A stretch of DNA of 64,000 nucleotides from Rhipidocladum racemiflorum (GCA_036346355.1 CM070576.1:58761712-58825711), one strand, 5' to 3'. Numbered from the stretch's first letter, positions 46,601 to 59,440 are shown. Numbers and translations are program-made. Notes: generated by a model from the sequence alone, not told the origin.

Positions 46601-47389
46601 TTTTTCATGAAAGAACACGACAAAGCACTGGAAACATACCAGGCTGGCCTAAAGCATGATCCCAATAACCAGGAGTTGCTAGATGGTGTAAGGAGGTAAG
46701 TAATTCTTAACAAAAGAGATCATCAGTCGCTGCCTTCTCATCTTCCTTCCACTAAGCTACTCCTAACTTAACTGTTACTGCTGCTGTCTTCTTTTTTCAG
46801 ATGTATTGAACAGATCAACAAGGCAAACAGAGGCGAACTGAGCCAGGAGGAATTAAAAGAGAGACAGGTAAGGCTCTCCTTCCAGTTATGGCGGAACCCT
46901 TGATCCATCCACTGCTTTAGCAAGCGTGCATTGCTTCTATGTATTTTCTCCCAATACAAGTTGTATAAATTTTAAAGCATGCGAAGAAATAAGCAATCAG
47001 CATTCACCTTTCATTTATGTTTTAATGTTTGTGTAACTTTAAAAGAGTGATGTATAGAAGCAGCTCCCTTAGCAAGAACAGTGTTGTTAACCTGTTTTTC
47101 TCCCCTTTATGCAGAACAAAGCTATGCAGGACCCTGAAATCCAGAACATTCTGACCGACCCCATCATGCGGCAGGTAACATCATCACATGTCTACTTTTT
47201 TAAGCTAGTACGTAGGTAGGTAATAATTCTAGTAGCTTGGCAAAGATCTCTGATACTGATGAGCCTATTCTGCAGGTGCTGACTGATTTCCAGGAGAATC
47301 CACTGGCTGCTCAGGAGCACCTCAAGAACCCCGGAGTGACGCAAAAGATCCAGAAGCTAGTAAGTGCAGGGATAGTCCAAATGAAGTAG
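43677..47389 (+). CDS. HOP: Hsp70-Hsp90 organizing protein (HOP/STI1 co-chaperone)
   Basis: Exons 43677-44567, 45551-45839, 46073-46158, 46472-46695, 46801-46867, 47115-47174 and 47276-47389, all GT/AG, total 1731 bases (576 residues), normal for plant HOP. Bridges Hsp70 and Hsp90 in cytosol and nucleus for client transfer. Domains in order: TPR1 (about 2-110, from KARGNAAFSAGRFEEAARHF), DP1/STI1 (about 135-190, PDFMHMLRDVQRNPNSLNNY), an acidic/proline linker with EPEPEPEP, a basic KKRKEK that may act as nuclear signal, TPR2A (EKEAGNAAYKKKDFETAIQY), TPR2B (GNEFFKQQKYPEAVKHYTEA; GYIRKGAIQFFMKEHDKALE) and DP2 (IQNILTDPIMRQVLTDFQEN). The start has a good context (gccgccATGG). The heat-shock element upstream predicts heat induction. 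Intron 5 holds a MITE. Confidence 0.97.
46926..47068. mobile_element. 143-bp MITE, copy 2 (HOP intron 5)
   Basis: Flanked by ttagcaagc (46917-46925) and ttagcaaga (47069-47077), eight of nine bases equal. Ends gtgcattgcttctatg and, inverted, gggagctgcttctata. Same family and orientation as copy 1. Confidence 0.83.
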
Positions 47390-48241
47390 GCAGAGAAGTG
47401 TTGGTAGTTGAGTTGTGTGCCTTGAAACTTCTTTCCTGAAAAATTGGCTTTTGATTTACATCCTGGGGGTCATTTCCCTTTGGCAATTGGGTTTCTGTAA
47501 GTACAGTTCGTGGTGGCTGTTCAATCGTAAGGTATGCGCTTAAATGTGATATGACATTCGCCTTGCCAGGAGCTTCGTTTCCCGGCATGTTTTACCCCCA
47601 TCTGCCATCGTGCGAACTTGTGTCTTGTTTTTGTTGACTAGGGAAAACGGCGCCTAATAGAAAGGTTTCTTGTCTTGTTTGACACGGCGAAAGTACTCGC
47701 TCTTCGCCTAACAACTGTACACTAGTCGTGAGACTCGTGATGCTTTTCCTATTGGCTTCATTCTAAATTGCGGCGGTGATTTCATATGTCACATTTGACG
47801 GTAAGGTTTCAAATTTCGTTTTTGTTCGTATCTGGTTACCCAAAAAATATTTTGTGAAATCTTGTTATTTTAAAACAAATACAAAAATTAAAATTAAAAT
47901 ATTCCGGTAGAAAATATCGAGATCTTGGTTCATTTGAAGCGAACGAAAAAGTGTTCAAACCGATGTTCCTATGAAATTTGGAGATAATGATCAAGCATGA
48001 GGAATTTTATAAAATTTCTACAGTTTAAAATACTATAAAATGGTACCCACTGCTAGAAAAAAAGGAGAAAAAAAATTTAAAAATATAATGAAAGAATTTA
48101 TGTAACATTCTCTATCTGTTTAAATGCAAATTACTAAGTTTTTGCACATAAAGACCCAATATTTAGAAATTTTGACAACATTTCACTTGATTTTTTTTAT
48201 TTTTAGATTCGAACACTTCAATTAGGCAACATAATAAAAGC
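47390..48241. other. HOP 3' region and a remnant related to the hAT-like element
   Basis: 47390-47600 is the probable 3' untranslated region. 47780-48010 contains 'gcgaacgaaaaagtgttcaaa' and neighbouring phrases similar to 41160-41290, so it is probably a decayed relative of the element at 40986-42819. Confidence 0.5.
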
Positions 48242-48246
48242 AATAC

Positions 48247-48914
48247 TGTCGACGATTGGGGAACAGGCCCCCGCCGAGCTTACTTGTTGGTGGAGGGACC
48301 AACTGTGACCCCTTCTCGTGAGGGATTACTCATGAACGATCACCGATCTCAACCAAGCGTGGACACAATAGGCTTTACCCTGGTTCGGCCTCTCAGTGGA
48401 AGAGATAATAGCCCTACTCACTCTTGTATATTCTTGCAAAGTGTCCGAGTGTATGACTCTTGTCTTACAATCAATTGTCAGGTATCGATGGCCGGTGTCC
48501 TCTTTACGATGGGACCCTTTTATAGCTTACAAAGGATCGAACTCCACGACTTACTATTCGCACGCTTGGACTCGGCCCAAACGTGGCAACCGTGGATCCT
48601 ATCTTTCCGCCACGCCTCCACGAAACGAACAGCCAACGAAGTTACGCCGTGGTTATTCCCACCGACCCGAGACCTGCGGTAAGGTCGCCTGATGGCCGGC
48701 ACCGAGCTTGATATCTCACCAGCTCGAGTTTCTAATCGATCGAATACGTGGCATTTTGGCCCCACCTAACTTGAGCTCGAATCGGCTTTAATGCGTAGCC
48801 TTCCAAGTTCGATTAGACAACCCAGGTAACGACTCTCTCGTGGTTTCGCGAGCGAGCTTGGTCGTTGGTGGCATCCGAGGTAATTTATGGAAATTACCCA
48901 CTCGGCTGTACCTA
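48247..48914 (-). repeat. 3' LTR of the Tat-like element
   Basis: Aligns with 58759-59440 from 'tgtcgacgattggg' to 'gtaatttatggaaattacc'; many one- and two-base gaps. Its inner end (48897-48914) differs from the partner LTR. Confidence 0.88.
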
Positions 48915-49379
48915 GCCCCCGAGGTTCAAGTGGGAAAAGGCCCAAGGAAGGCCTTCCTGGGCCTACTGTTCACGAGCATGTCTTCTGCCTGGGCGCGACA
49001 AGCCGCGACTCAACGAGCTATTAACCTCCTCCTGAACGAAGCTTGTTCCCCACTGCCGCTGCTTTTGAGCTAATGTGGCGGCCTCTCGTTTCTTCTCCTC
49101 GAAGCCTCGAATCGTCCTTCGGGGAACCGCTTCTTTCGGGCAGGACGGTTTCGATTTATGGCGTGCTACGTGTCGCTTTTCGGAATGGCGAACGCCAATC
49201 GCCTCTTCGTGTCTCTAGGGCTTCTCGACCATACACCATGGAAGTCCTTTGCTTTCCCATTTCTGGAGGAGCTTTTAAACACCAAGAGAAACCTAGACCC
49301 ACTTTGGCCGCTTTGGCGATCGCCGCTGCCTCATACTCCTCCCGCTTCGGCGCCATCCTTCTTCTCGATCATCTTTTCC

Positions 49380-52300
49380 ACCCTCATGGCGAGGTTCAAG
49401 GCCAAGAAGCTCGACAGCGTGAGGGTCGAGATCCTCCAAGCAGGTAATGCGTTGATGCCTTTAAGACATGGAGAGTCCCCTGGCGGCGAGGAGAGCCCCA
49501 CAACCGGGAGGAGGGGGAGATCGCTCTCCACCGAGCTCTACGCCATGAACGGGCCCGACGCCAAAGTGAGTTCGCCGAGGTCGCACTACCCGCGAGTGCG
49601 AGATCGCTTCACCTCCACCCCAACTCCATTCTCATCATGGCCATCTTCACCCATCTTCGCGAAGGGTTCGTGGGGCGCCGAGCCCACTCCCGCCTCTTCT
49701 TCCACTTCTACACCCTTTCTTCTCGCACGCAAGACGCCGCAGTTGGCCGCTTCATTTCCGCGCGACTACTCGACCATACGAGTACCCGAGCTTCACGCCA
49801 TGACTCCTGCTCAAGTTGGGCCGACTCTTGGTTCTACTTGAGGAGCAGGGGCTAAGACGCTTTCCTACTCCGGCGCCAGAGGTCGCTGGCCGAGACGCCC
49901 CCGACCGCCCGTGGAGCCCGAGGAGGAGAAGATCCTCGCGACGATCAACGAGCTCACGTACCTGGGTCGACCGCCGACGCATCGACTACGCCAGGAACCT
50001 GATATCGCCTTAGGAGGAGGGAGCATCCTTCTTCAAGGTCGAGGTGGCAGTGACATCACCCGAGTCACGCCAGTATGTTGTCGCTTCAATCTTCTTTTCC
50101 GAAAGCAGAGGATGCCCTTCTCACGACTTCCCTTGGCCGTATGCATCCGCCAGAGGACTGGTGGATGTGAGGTGTCCGAGATGTTCGGGCACCCTAAAGG
50201 CAAGGAAATCATCGAGGGCCGCCAGATCCCGAACAACGCCCTTAACCGGACTGAGCAGAAGTCTCATTCGGACTTCTTCTCGGCTTTGGTCCGACAGCTT
50301 ACTGGGCCTTCCGACCTCATTTGAGTTTTTCTCTTTTTCAACAGAGAAGGTTGCCTCGTCGCCGCAGGTCCTACCTGGGATCCTAGATTGGCATGGATTT
50401 GGGGTCGAAGACTAAGGGACAAAGTAGTCGCAAGCGCCGCGCCGATCTCCGCTTGGCCACGCTGCCCCCGCCAGCGCACACGCAGCGCTCCGGCCGACGA
50501 CGCCACCCCACAAAGACTCGAGTATGCGGACCGGCAGAGGTGAGGAACTAAGATTGTGGATGGATGAGTACACCCGAGACAATCCTTAGCCGATGGGCTC
50601 GCTTTGAGGCCAATTGCTTGGCGCGGCATAAGAAGGAGGTTTGCACTGATACGGGCCCTGTCACGGAAGGTCGAGGCCGAGGGCCGATCATGTCTCTTCA
50701 AAGTGAGTCACGCGGTGAGTTTCGAGCTCGCTCCGGGGACCGCGAGGAGGAGTATGATCTAGCCGACCCCGCCTTCTTGGTCCTGGTCCCAGGTCGTCAC
50801 ACGCCAACCGCGCCCAACGCCGATCGCCTCCAGGTCGTTTGGGGAGGTCCGACCTTCTGGCCGCCAGGTGGCTAAGGCGGGCGAGGACATGGTCGCTTCT
50901 TCCTCGGCCCGCGCCGAGCTCAATGAAGCGACGCCAAGCAAGGTCGCCTCTCGCTTCCTCTTGTTTGTCTTTTCTCCCAAGACCATACTAACCCCACATC
51001 GCCTATAGTGGGTGTGGCGTTGGTGCGGAGTTATGGGATTGGCCGATGACGGTATTCTTGACCTTGTGCTAGGAGCTTGCCCGGTCAGCGAGGCCGTGGG
51101 CGACGAGGCCGGTGGGAGCCGAGGTCATGGAGGCCCACTCCCACGGGCCGTGTGGCGACGATGAGGTGGGGGAGCTTCCATCGCCGCGTGAGCTCGGGAT
51201 CTAGAGGTCGTGGTTCCGAAGAGAGACACGGAGAAGATCGCACGCCGATGCCCGAGCCGCTGAAGGAGGGCATCCCCACATCATAGTCGTGGAGTTCGAT
51301 GGTGATGAGCAGCCGAAACTCCCGCGAGGATTCTTCCGGCCAAATGACATCATCACCGGCGACTTTCTAGGAGATCGCCGAGGTCTCCCTCGTGCTCGTG
51401 ACGGCCACGCTGGGTCCCAGCCGGCCTGGCGTCAGGGGGGATCCCTCAAGTGGAGCTCGTCCCAACGAGGAAGAGCTTGCCACTACCTGGTCTGGAGATG
51501 AGCCCGCCACCGAGGGTGAGCCGGGCAGCTTCAAGATGAAGGGGATCTCACGGCACCGGTGCCTGGCCAGATCGACTCTCCCGGCCACCGACTGGCTCCC
51601 CAGCTTGATCCCGCTGGCCGACGCCTGGCAGCCTCAAGGGTCGATGCCGACCGGTGTCCCCTGTCTGCATGGCCGTCAGAGACGCCGAAGGGGTGGAGCC
51701 CCCGGCGCAACTCTCGCCTCGGAGGAAGAAGAGCTGGAGGTGATCTCTGTTTTGAGGCCGTCCCTCTCCAGAGGCGAGGTCGCCCTCAGTGCAAAGCTCC
51801 TTCGCCTCGTGGGATGAGGGAGCTCGTCAAGCCCCGCCTCCGATCAAGGAGAAGGGATCGAGGCTGAGATCCCTTGCCCGCCCAGGGGGAACAGACGAGA
51901 CAGAGGACTCGCCAAGATGTTCCAGGGGCCGGAGGCTCTGGCTTATTGGGTAAGTACTCGACTCATGCTTTTATCAAAAAAATTCGACCACGACTAAATA
52001 CCTTGCCGCGCAGTGCCGAGTCCACCATGAAGGACTTTCATGCCGCCACCGCGTCGCCGTGGTTGTCGCTACACCAAGCCGAGCAGACGCCAAGATCGCG
52101 GAGCTTGAGCGCCGGTTGCCGCGAAATGACATCTTCTCGAGGCCGAGATCCCGGGGAAGGTGGAGGAGTCCGTGCACACGAAGCTCCAAGAGCGCCTCGA
52201 CGGGAGCGAGCAGCAAGGTCGAGCCTCAGCCACGGTGGCGACCTTGCGCGACGCTCAAGCGCCGAAAGGACAATCGACCCGAACGGAGGAGTCCAGCGAT

Positions 52301-52440
52301 TTCGACAAGCGCGTTTAAGGTCGGGAAGTCACGGCGGTGCTCGACCTTGAGTCCGAGCTTGACTTGCGGGGACGAGCTCTCGCCGCAGGCAGACGGCAGA
52401 AGCGCGCTCCTCGTAATTTTTCCTGCCTTTTTCTCGTAAA
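49380..52440 (+). pseudogene. Antisense ORF region (putative 'gypsy-type transposon' domain)
   Basis: Antisense to pol. Around 49380 a frame starts MARFKAKKLDSVRVEILQAG; at 49612-49710 another frame gives LHPNSILIMAIFTHLREGF then VGRRAHSRLFFHFY, which resembles the 'putative gypsy type transposon' domain encoded antisense in grass Tat elements (PF04195 as I recall). Later frames are charged and partly coiled-coil-like (52000-52400), as in the C-terminal parts of such proteins. The frame changes often, so the protein is not made as one piece. Its role in the family is unknown. Confidence 0.65.
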
Positions 52441-53279
52441 AAACTTGAGGGAAAACGCCCCAGCTTGAACATAGAAAGAGCGCTTATCTATCTCTAAACG
52501 CTTTTGGTTGTTTCTGCATTTGAGATGACAACGATTTGTTTCGCGGCCGTGGTTTCTTACTCTGCGGAGTTCTGCCTACGTGACTTAGCGCCACTGCATT
52601 TGGGAGTAGCTATCTCGCGCGAGTCGCACGAGGTCGTGGCCACATGGTACCCTATAGTTCCCTCGCCGCCAACGGAGGTCGTGGGCGATCGCGAGCACGA
52701 CCTGCATGGCGGAGTAGAGTTCTCATGGAGACAAGGGTGGCTCTTAGGGTACGGTGGCGTTGATGCCGCCCACCGGCACGACTTGAGCTCTGAACCGCTC
52801 TCGTAAGGGTGTCCTGTGCGAATCCTTTACTTGCGGCGGAGGTCTACCACGAAAAAGATGGTCGCCTTTATGAGGAAGGAAGCCCTCGAGGTCGAAGTTC
52901 TTGTCGCACGGCAGTTTTGCTCAACGACCGACTCCGCCTCGACGCTTTGTCCTGGCTCGAGCCTAATCGTAGAATTCTCAAGCGGAGGTAAAGGGGAAAG
53001 AGAGAGAGAAAGAATGGGAGGGTAAGGTGACAAAGTTTATTAAAAAAGGTAAAGCGTGTGGTTAGACATGGAACTTACGCTAGCTGGTCGATGTTCCAAG
53101 TACTAGCTAGTTTCGACCATCTTCCATTGAAAGTGACAATTTCTCGGGCGGCCGTTGAGACGACCGTGTAAGGATCTTCCATCTTGGCGTAGCTTGTTGG
53201 CTTTTGACGTGTCTTGGACCTGCCGCAGAACGAGATCGCCGCGGCAAGGTCCTTGGTCGTACCGATTTAGCTACAAGGC

Positions 53280-54450
53280 TCATGAAGAGCTTGCAGTAGA
53301 CCGCGATCGCAATGTAACCCGTTTCACTGACGCTTCCGCGAGGTCGAGGTCGGTAAGGCGCCGCCTTCGCCGATATCGGCCAGGTTCACCTGGGGATCCT
53401 AGACAACCTCGACGGTAGGACGGCTCGCGCCATAAACGAAAGGTGTGGGGTCTCCGTAGCCTCCTGGCCGTGGGCGCTGATCGACTGTGAGGATTCGGGG
53501 TAGCTCGCCCACCTGTGCCCAGGCTCGACCATGCCGATCGAGGCTCTTGGAAGACTCTTCTTGATTCCTTGACGACCGCCTGCTTCACGCCTACGCCCCC
53601 ATATCGCTTCGTGGGTGGGCTACGGATGCGAAGTTATCTTGGTCTCACCTCTCGCAATAAGCTCAAACACATCGCCAGAACTGAAAAGTGCCGTTGTCTT
53701 AATGAGGCGACTTTAACGCCAAAGCGGGTTACTACATTATTAAGTGAAGAACCTTTAGCCGCTGCGTGCCGAGATGGTTGATATAGGCTCTACGATCCAT
53801 TTAGTGAAGGTGTCGATTAAGTAACAGTATTTACAAACCCTCCTTCCTGGGAAATGGACCAGTATGTCGATGCCCCAAACCGAGAATGGCCAAAAGTTAA
53901 TGCATGCCAGAGCGTATGTACGATGGACCTTCCGAGCATGGAATCGGCAAGATCGGCAGGGAGGTTACTATTGAGCCGGTGCTGCCAAGGCCGTCGGGCC
54001 AATAGTAACCCAACCGAAGGCTTTGCTCACCAAGGTCCTAAAGGACGAGTGAGCTCCACACATCCCATCATGGATATCCTTGAGGAGATATTTGCCTTCC
54101 TCTTGGGTGATGCACTTGGAGAGGACGCCAAGCGCTATGGTATAAGAGGCCCTCGACCATTTTATAGGTCGAGGAGCGCCACTAGCCGGATTTTCGCTCT
54201 CCTCGGGCAAGGTCCCGTGCACTAAGTATTGGATGAATGGGCGCCATCCAACTCAGATCCTCGGCCGAGGAAGGAGACGGTACCACCCGCCCTTGCTGTT
54301 CTCCTCCGGGTATGGAGGGCTTATAGAGGTGCTCGATGAGCACTTCACGGAACGGAAATCGGCGAACTGACCTTCGATAGATGGCTCGCCAGGGCATTGT
54401 CCTTCCGGGATGTATAGTACTGGCTTCAAGTACTTCTTCCATCTTCCTTA
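53280..54450 (-). pseudogene. Integrase region of the Tat-like element
   Basis: Minus-strand frames in order: LSWMAPIHPILSARDLA (54280 region), LLKDIHDGMCGAHSSFRTLV (zinc-binding HHCC part, 54100 region), short pieces of the catalytic core (53820-54000) and a 3' piece with HTFRLWREPSYRRG. Broken by several frame changes. Confidence 0.75.
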
Positions 54451-54475
54451 CTTCAGCCAGTAAAGCGCTATTGAG

Positions 54476-56420
54476 TCATCCGGAATAACCGATACTCCTT
54501 GTTAACCTGGTTGACGCATCACCGCGAGTCGCCCTTCGCATGAATCGTTGACTCCGAGCGCTTTGCATGCCCGGCCCGCCAGCGCACTTCAGATTCGCCG
54601 CTGTTTGTTGCGCCGAATGCGCTTGAGGGCGATCGATCCGCTTCCCCGAGGGGATTCGAGACCACTCCGCACTCTCGAGCAATCGTGAAGCTCGGATCCG
54701 CTGGCGCATGACCCAAATGACTGCTCTACCGTTGGGTTCGGGTTTGGGCGGGGTTTGTCCATTCGGCCAGGGAAGTCCGCTAGGACTCAGATTTGATCGC
54801 TGTTTCGCCGAGAATTCGATCTCGACCGCGTAGCTCCATGGCTCATTTCGCGATCCGTCCGCTTGCGCCCGATTCCGAGAATTTCTCTTAGCGAAGTTGG
54901 CCTGAACTTGGATTTTGTGTGCCTGGAAGTAGTGTCTTAATTTCTTCGAGGCCACGAGGAGCGATAGAGGAGTTTCTGACCTGGTAACGCCTTGGTCCGT
55001 GCAAGACTGGCACGACGTAGTAGACGGCGCCGCACTCGCCCGTTTAATATCAAGCAGGACGCGCTTACCGCTCGGGCGTGGCGGCCAGGTAGAGCAAGAG
55101 AACCTCTCCCATTTCTTGGCGTGGTCAAGATCGGGGGTCTTGACAAATATAGCTTAAGCTCTTTGAAAGAGCGTCCGCTTCATCCGTCCAAGTGAAACCA
55201 TCGTGCTTCCTGAGCGCTTGAAGAAAGGTAGGCCACGCTCTCGAGCCGCGAGATGAACGACTTAAGGCCGCCATTCTCCGGCCGTGACTGACCTCCCGAG
55301 TGCAAGTCGGTGGTCGCATGTTCTCGATGGCTTTATCTTCTCTGGTTGGTCCCGATCCGCATGGGCCGATCATGTATCCGAGCACTTGGCCTTTGACCCC
55401 GAACACACATTTTTCAGGGTTCAACTTATTCGATGCTTATTGAGGTTATGAAAAGTCTCTCTAGATCGGACATGGTCCGAGGCCATCTTGCTCTTGACGA
55501 CTATGTCGTTTACATATACTTCCGTGTTCCCAATTTATTTGGTTCGAGAAGGTTTTCAGATGAGGCGCCGAAGGTCGCCTCCACTGCCTCTAGATCAAGG
55601 ACATGGTCGTAGAGCGTAATCGTGCCAAACGGCTGATGAAGGAAGTTTTCTCGCCGCTTCGCGATATGCCGATCCGGTGATAGCCCGAGTAGGCATCCGT
55701 AAAGCTCATCGCCGAGTCGGCCACAAGGGGCCACTAACCGGGTCTATCCGGTAGCGGAAATTGTCTTTTCTGGCATATGCATTCAGCCCCGTGTGATCGA
55801 TTACGCGCCACTTGCCCCTTTTTCATCACGATAATCGGTTGGCCAACCAATCGGAATGGTCGACTTCCGACGAAACCGCTTTGAGGAGCTTGTCCGCCTT
55901 CTCGATGATGGCTTGCTTCTCCGGGAGAAGCGCCAGCCGAGCCACGACAAAGCTTTTGTCGCCGAATCCAGCTAGCCTGTGTCGATTTACACTCCTTGGG
56001 ACTCCGGGCATGCTCTGACGGTTCCCAGCGAACGTGTCCGCGCTTCTCTGGAGGAAGGTCACGAGCTCGAAGTTCCTGGAGATCTAGGAGGCCCTCACGT
56101 GTACGACCTGTCTGCCTCGCGCACAACGGATGGCCTTGGTTTCCTCCTCCAGCTTGAGGCTAGCTCGGGCCGGAACTCCTGGCCTCGCCGCCCGGCCGGG
56201 CGCTTGATCAATTATGTCTAACGCCTCTCGTCGCAGCTTTAGGCTGCTTTAAGCTTCCCTTGACCGTGATCACGCCGGGCCGGACCTTCAAGCATTGATA
56301 CCCGTGGTGAGTGGCGGCCATGAATTTGGCGAGTGCTAGTCGGCCCAGATCGCTGTAAGCCGACTGGAATCAACCACTTGAACGGATCATCGCTCGGAAG
56401 TTGCTTGATTGTCGAACGCA
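54476..56420 (-). pseudogene. Reverse transcriptase and RNase H region of the Tat-like element
   Basis: Minus-strand frames: an upstream MAATHHGYQC piece (56280-56320), the RT start (VMKKGQVARNRSHG ... QKRQFPLPDRPG, 55830-55735), the RT thumb/connection (NPEKCVFGVKGQVLGYMIGP, then ENMRPPT, 55424-55125) and RNase H pieces (ASKKLRHYFQAHKIQVQ, 54955). Frameshifts are mostly of one base. Confidence 0.8.
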
Positions 56421-58740
56421 TCGCGTGACGATCCGCCGAGGGCCTGACCGACGTTCCGCACTATCCCGTAGAACGGACCACTGTGCTTTTGATCTTGGAG
56501 CGCAGGATCCGTGATCTCGCCCAAGACCTGGCAGATATCAGTCCAGGGAGCTCCCGCGAATCCACAAGGACCCGACTCATCATGCGTGTTGCGATCGCTG
56601 GGCTAACGACCCACCAAGCCTTTGGGGTTTCGCTATCCCCGTGAGGGCGCTGCCTTCAGAAGGTGATCGGCAGCTTGACCACTTGAGCCGAACAAAGAGG
56701 CTTCCTCGAGTGACACGGAGTACCGCGCTGCTGCCTCCTTTAACTCCCGACGCGACCCATAGGCGGCGGAGCCCCAATATCACGGCGATGTGGTTTCTCG
56801 GCTTGTACTCCATGCCTGTTCTTGCTCCTGCGTGCTTCTGCCCTTGACGCCTCCTTCCATCTCTGGAGCGTGGGCATGGGACCCTTACCATTGTAGAACC
56901 GCTTCCAGCGGTGAGGCCCACCGCTCGCACCCAAGGTCATGCCCATGCGCCTGTGGAGCTGGCAGAATAGGCACTCAGCTCGCCCGCTTGGTCGTCAGCA
57001 AGGTTCTTGGTCGCCCCCGCTTCGTTGAAATTCGCCGAACCGGCCGATCCTTTCCTTTCGGCTCTATACGATCACAGGTCGGCCGTTGTCTTTCGATGGC
57101 TGCCACCATGCCGAGACTTGAGGATTTTTTCTTCTTTTGATTTTTTCGACCAGCTTACGCCGCGCTTTGACGCTCTTCGAGTCGGCCGAGGGCGCCTTCC
57201 CTTCAGCGCTTCTTCCATCGATCGGCCTCGTCTGGCAAGTAAGAACGGCCAAATGCGGAACCGTTGGCTGTGATGTCCGGTGGATTTCGAGGTCCTGAGT
57301 AAGCGTGACGCTCTGGACCTAACTTGAAAGCCCTGACGACCGCTTCATCCGAGATGCTCGGATGGAATTGCGACTTGTATGAAGCGCCGATCGAATCCGG
57401 GCGAGGTTCGCCCCGCCTCAGTATCGACGCTCAAGGTCGCGCTCTTCCCGCGACGAGCAGCTCCGGGAAGTTGGCTCGAGAGTGTCGCCACCGTGGCTCA
57501 GACCCGGATCGAGTTCTCCTTCGTTGAATAGCCACGCCCGAGCCACTTCGGCCCAGGATCAGGCGTAAAGTTGGCTATCACTCTTTCATCACCCCCGGCA
57601 GCCTAAAATGGCCGTGGTGTAGATCGAGAGAAACTCGTCTGGTTCGAGTCCCATCGACTCTCGATGTGACCTCGCTTAAACCTTGTCGCCAGTGTCACAC
57701 GCCGCAGCCGACGCCGCTGAACGCCCCGCACCGAACATGGACTGCTTGGCGATCACCACGCAGCTGGCGGTTGGGCGTAATTCACCACCGAGCCCGAGGT
57801 TAGTGGGCCTGTGAGAGAATATCTCCCACGCTGTAGGGACGGGGAGTGGCCCGACGAGGAATGTTCGCCCTGCTTCCGCCTGGCTCGCATTCCGCCGGGT
57901 CCCGAGGAGCCTCGAATTGCTCCGGTGCCCTCCTCGAGCCCGGCTGCGCGCCGGCCACAATGGTGCGGCTGCGTGAGTCGCCTGGTGGCGCTGACGGATG
58001 CCGGCGCATGCTCAGGAATTGCTCAAGGCCCCTTTCCCGAGGCTCCGCCGCCTTATGTCTGTGGCGATTCTCGAGGTCGCCGGCCACTGGCGCCCATGGC
58101 TTCTAGGCCGACTCGCCAGAAACTCTCTCGAGGTTGCACCACCGCGCTGTAGGCTTGAAGGCGTTCCCCGCCGGAACGCTGGGTGACGATTTAGCCTGCT
58201 CGCCAGACGGCTCCGAGTCCCGTGACGCTGTGAAATTCTCACGAAGCTTCACCGGGTCTTATCGGGCCAGGCCACTGACTTGCCGTACGGTCGGTCAACG
58301 TCCGATTCGGGGGATGCCTCGCAGTGCTCTTTGGTCAAGCCTTTCAGAGCTGGTGAAGACGCTTCACCGGATTTGTTCCCGACATTTCCATCCTCCTCCG
58401 CAGAACGAAGACGCATGGATTACCGGATCGCGAGGGGACATCACGGTGTCTCCGTGAAGGCGTCCCCTGGTCGAGCTCAGAAGGCTCGGGGATGTCCGAC
58501 CATCGTAGAGCCTGGCCATACTCGCCGCTCCGGAGAGGCGCCGAGCCGAGCGAAAAGAATCGCCCGGCAAAGAATGCGGCTTCAGGAAAAGCTCCGAACC
58601 GCTCTTGATTTTAATAATAGGCGATTGCGCCGCCATTGTTTGCCGAAGAATCGTTTGTCCTTCTTCCCGATCTCGGGCGAGGCCTGGTGGTCTCGGGATT
58701 CACATTCTTCTGGGATTCCTCACGAAAGGGAAAGCCCGGT
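56421..58740 (-). pseudogene. Probable gag/protease region, heavily degraded
   Basis: Position between primer-binding site and RT predicts gag and protease. Minus-strand frames are basic and short (for example 57252-57064 and 58087-57800); none shows a clear CCHC knuckle or DTG protease motif. Assignment is by position. Confidence 0.45.
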
Positions 58741-58757
58741 CCTCACTTACGGCGCCA
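58741..58757 (-). promoter_or_regulatory. Primer-binding site of the Tat-like element
   Basis: Minus strand tggcgccgtaagtgagg directly inside the LTR; TGGCGCC is the usual start of grass Ty3 primer-binding sites. Confidence 0.75.
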
Positions 58758-58758
58758 C

Positions 58759-59440
58759 CGTCGACGATTGGGAACAGCCCGCCGAGCCACTTGTTGGTGG
58801 AGGGACCAACTCGTGACCCCTTCTCGCGTGAGGGATTACTCAAGGAACGGATCACCGTGATCTCAACGCAGCGGACACAAGAGGTTTACCCTCGTTCGGG
58901 CCTCTCAGGGAAGAGATAATAGCCCTACTCAGCTTCTTGTATATTCTGCAAAGTGTCTGAGTGTATGACTCTTGTCTTACAATCTCTTGCTCGTATCGTG
59001 AGGCTGGTGTCCCCTTACGATGGGGACCCTTTTATAGCTTACAAAGGATCGAACTCCACGACCCTCACTACCCGCACGCTTGGACCTCGCCCAAACGTGG
59101 CAACCGGTGGATCCTATCTTTCCGCCACGCCCTACCGAAACGAACGGCCAACGGAAGTTACGCCGGGTGGTTATTCCCACCACCCCGAGATCGCTGGTTG
59201 TCGGCCGATGGCCGGCACCGAAGCTTGACATCTCACCGAAGCTCGAGCTCGAATCGATCGGAATACGTGGCATTCTTTGGCCCCACCTGAGCCCGAGCTC
59301 GGAATCGCCAATGACGCTGTAGCCTTCCAAGTTCTGATTAGACAACCCAGGGTAACGACCTCCTGGTGGCTCGGGCGGGAGCGAGCTTGGTCGTTGGTGG
59401 CATCCGAGGTAATTTATGGAAATTACCTGACCCCCCGACA
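58759..59440 (-). repeat. 5' LTR of the Tat-like element
   Basis: 682 bp; minus strand begins TGTCGGGGGGTCAGG. Contains a TATA-like region on the element strand not firmly placed. Confidence 0.9.

Larger units (their letters stand above)
48247..59440 (-). mobile_element. Ty3-type LTR retrotransposon, Tat-like, 11.2 kb, degraded
   Basis: Perfect 5-bp target duplication aatac at 48242-48246 and 59441-59445. LTRs at 58759-59440 (5' in element sense) and 48247-48914 (3'). Primer-binding site 'tggcgccgtaagtgagg' on the minus strand directly inside the 5' LTR (58757-58741), and a polypurine-like 'cctcggggg' inside the 3' LTR (48915-48924). Pol order protease/RT, RNase H, integrase on the minus strand (about 56900-53300) identifies Ty3. 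A long plus-strand frame region between integrase and 3' LTR fits the antisense ORF of grass Tat elements (RIRE2/Retrosat2 type). Many frameshifts; not autonomous. Confidence 0.92.
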
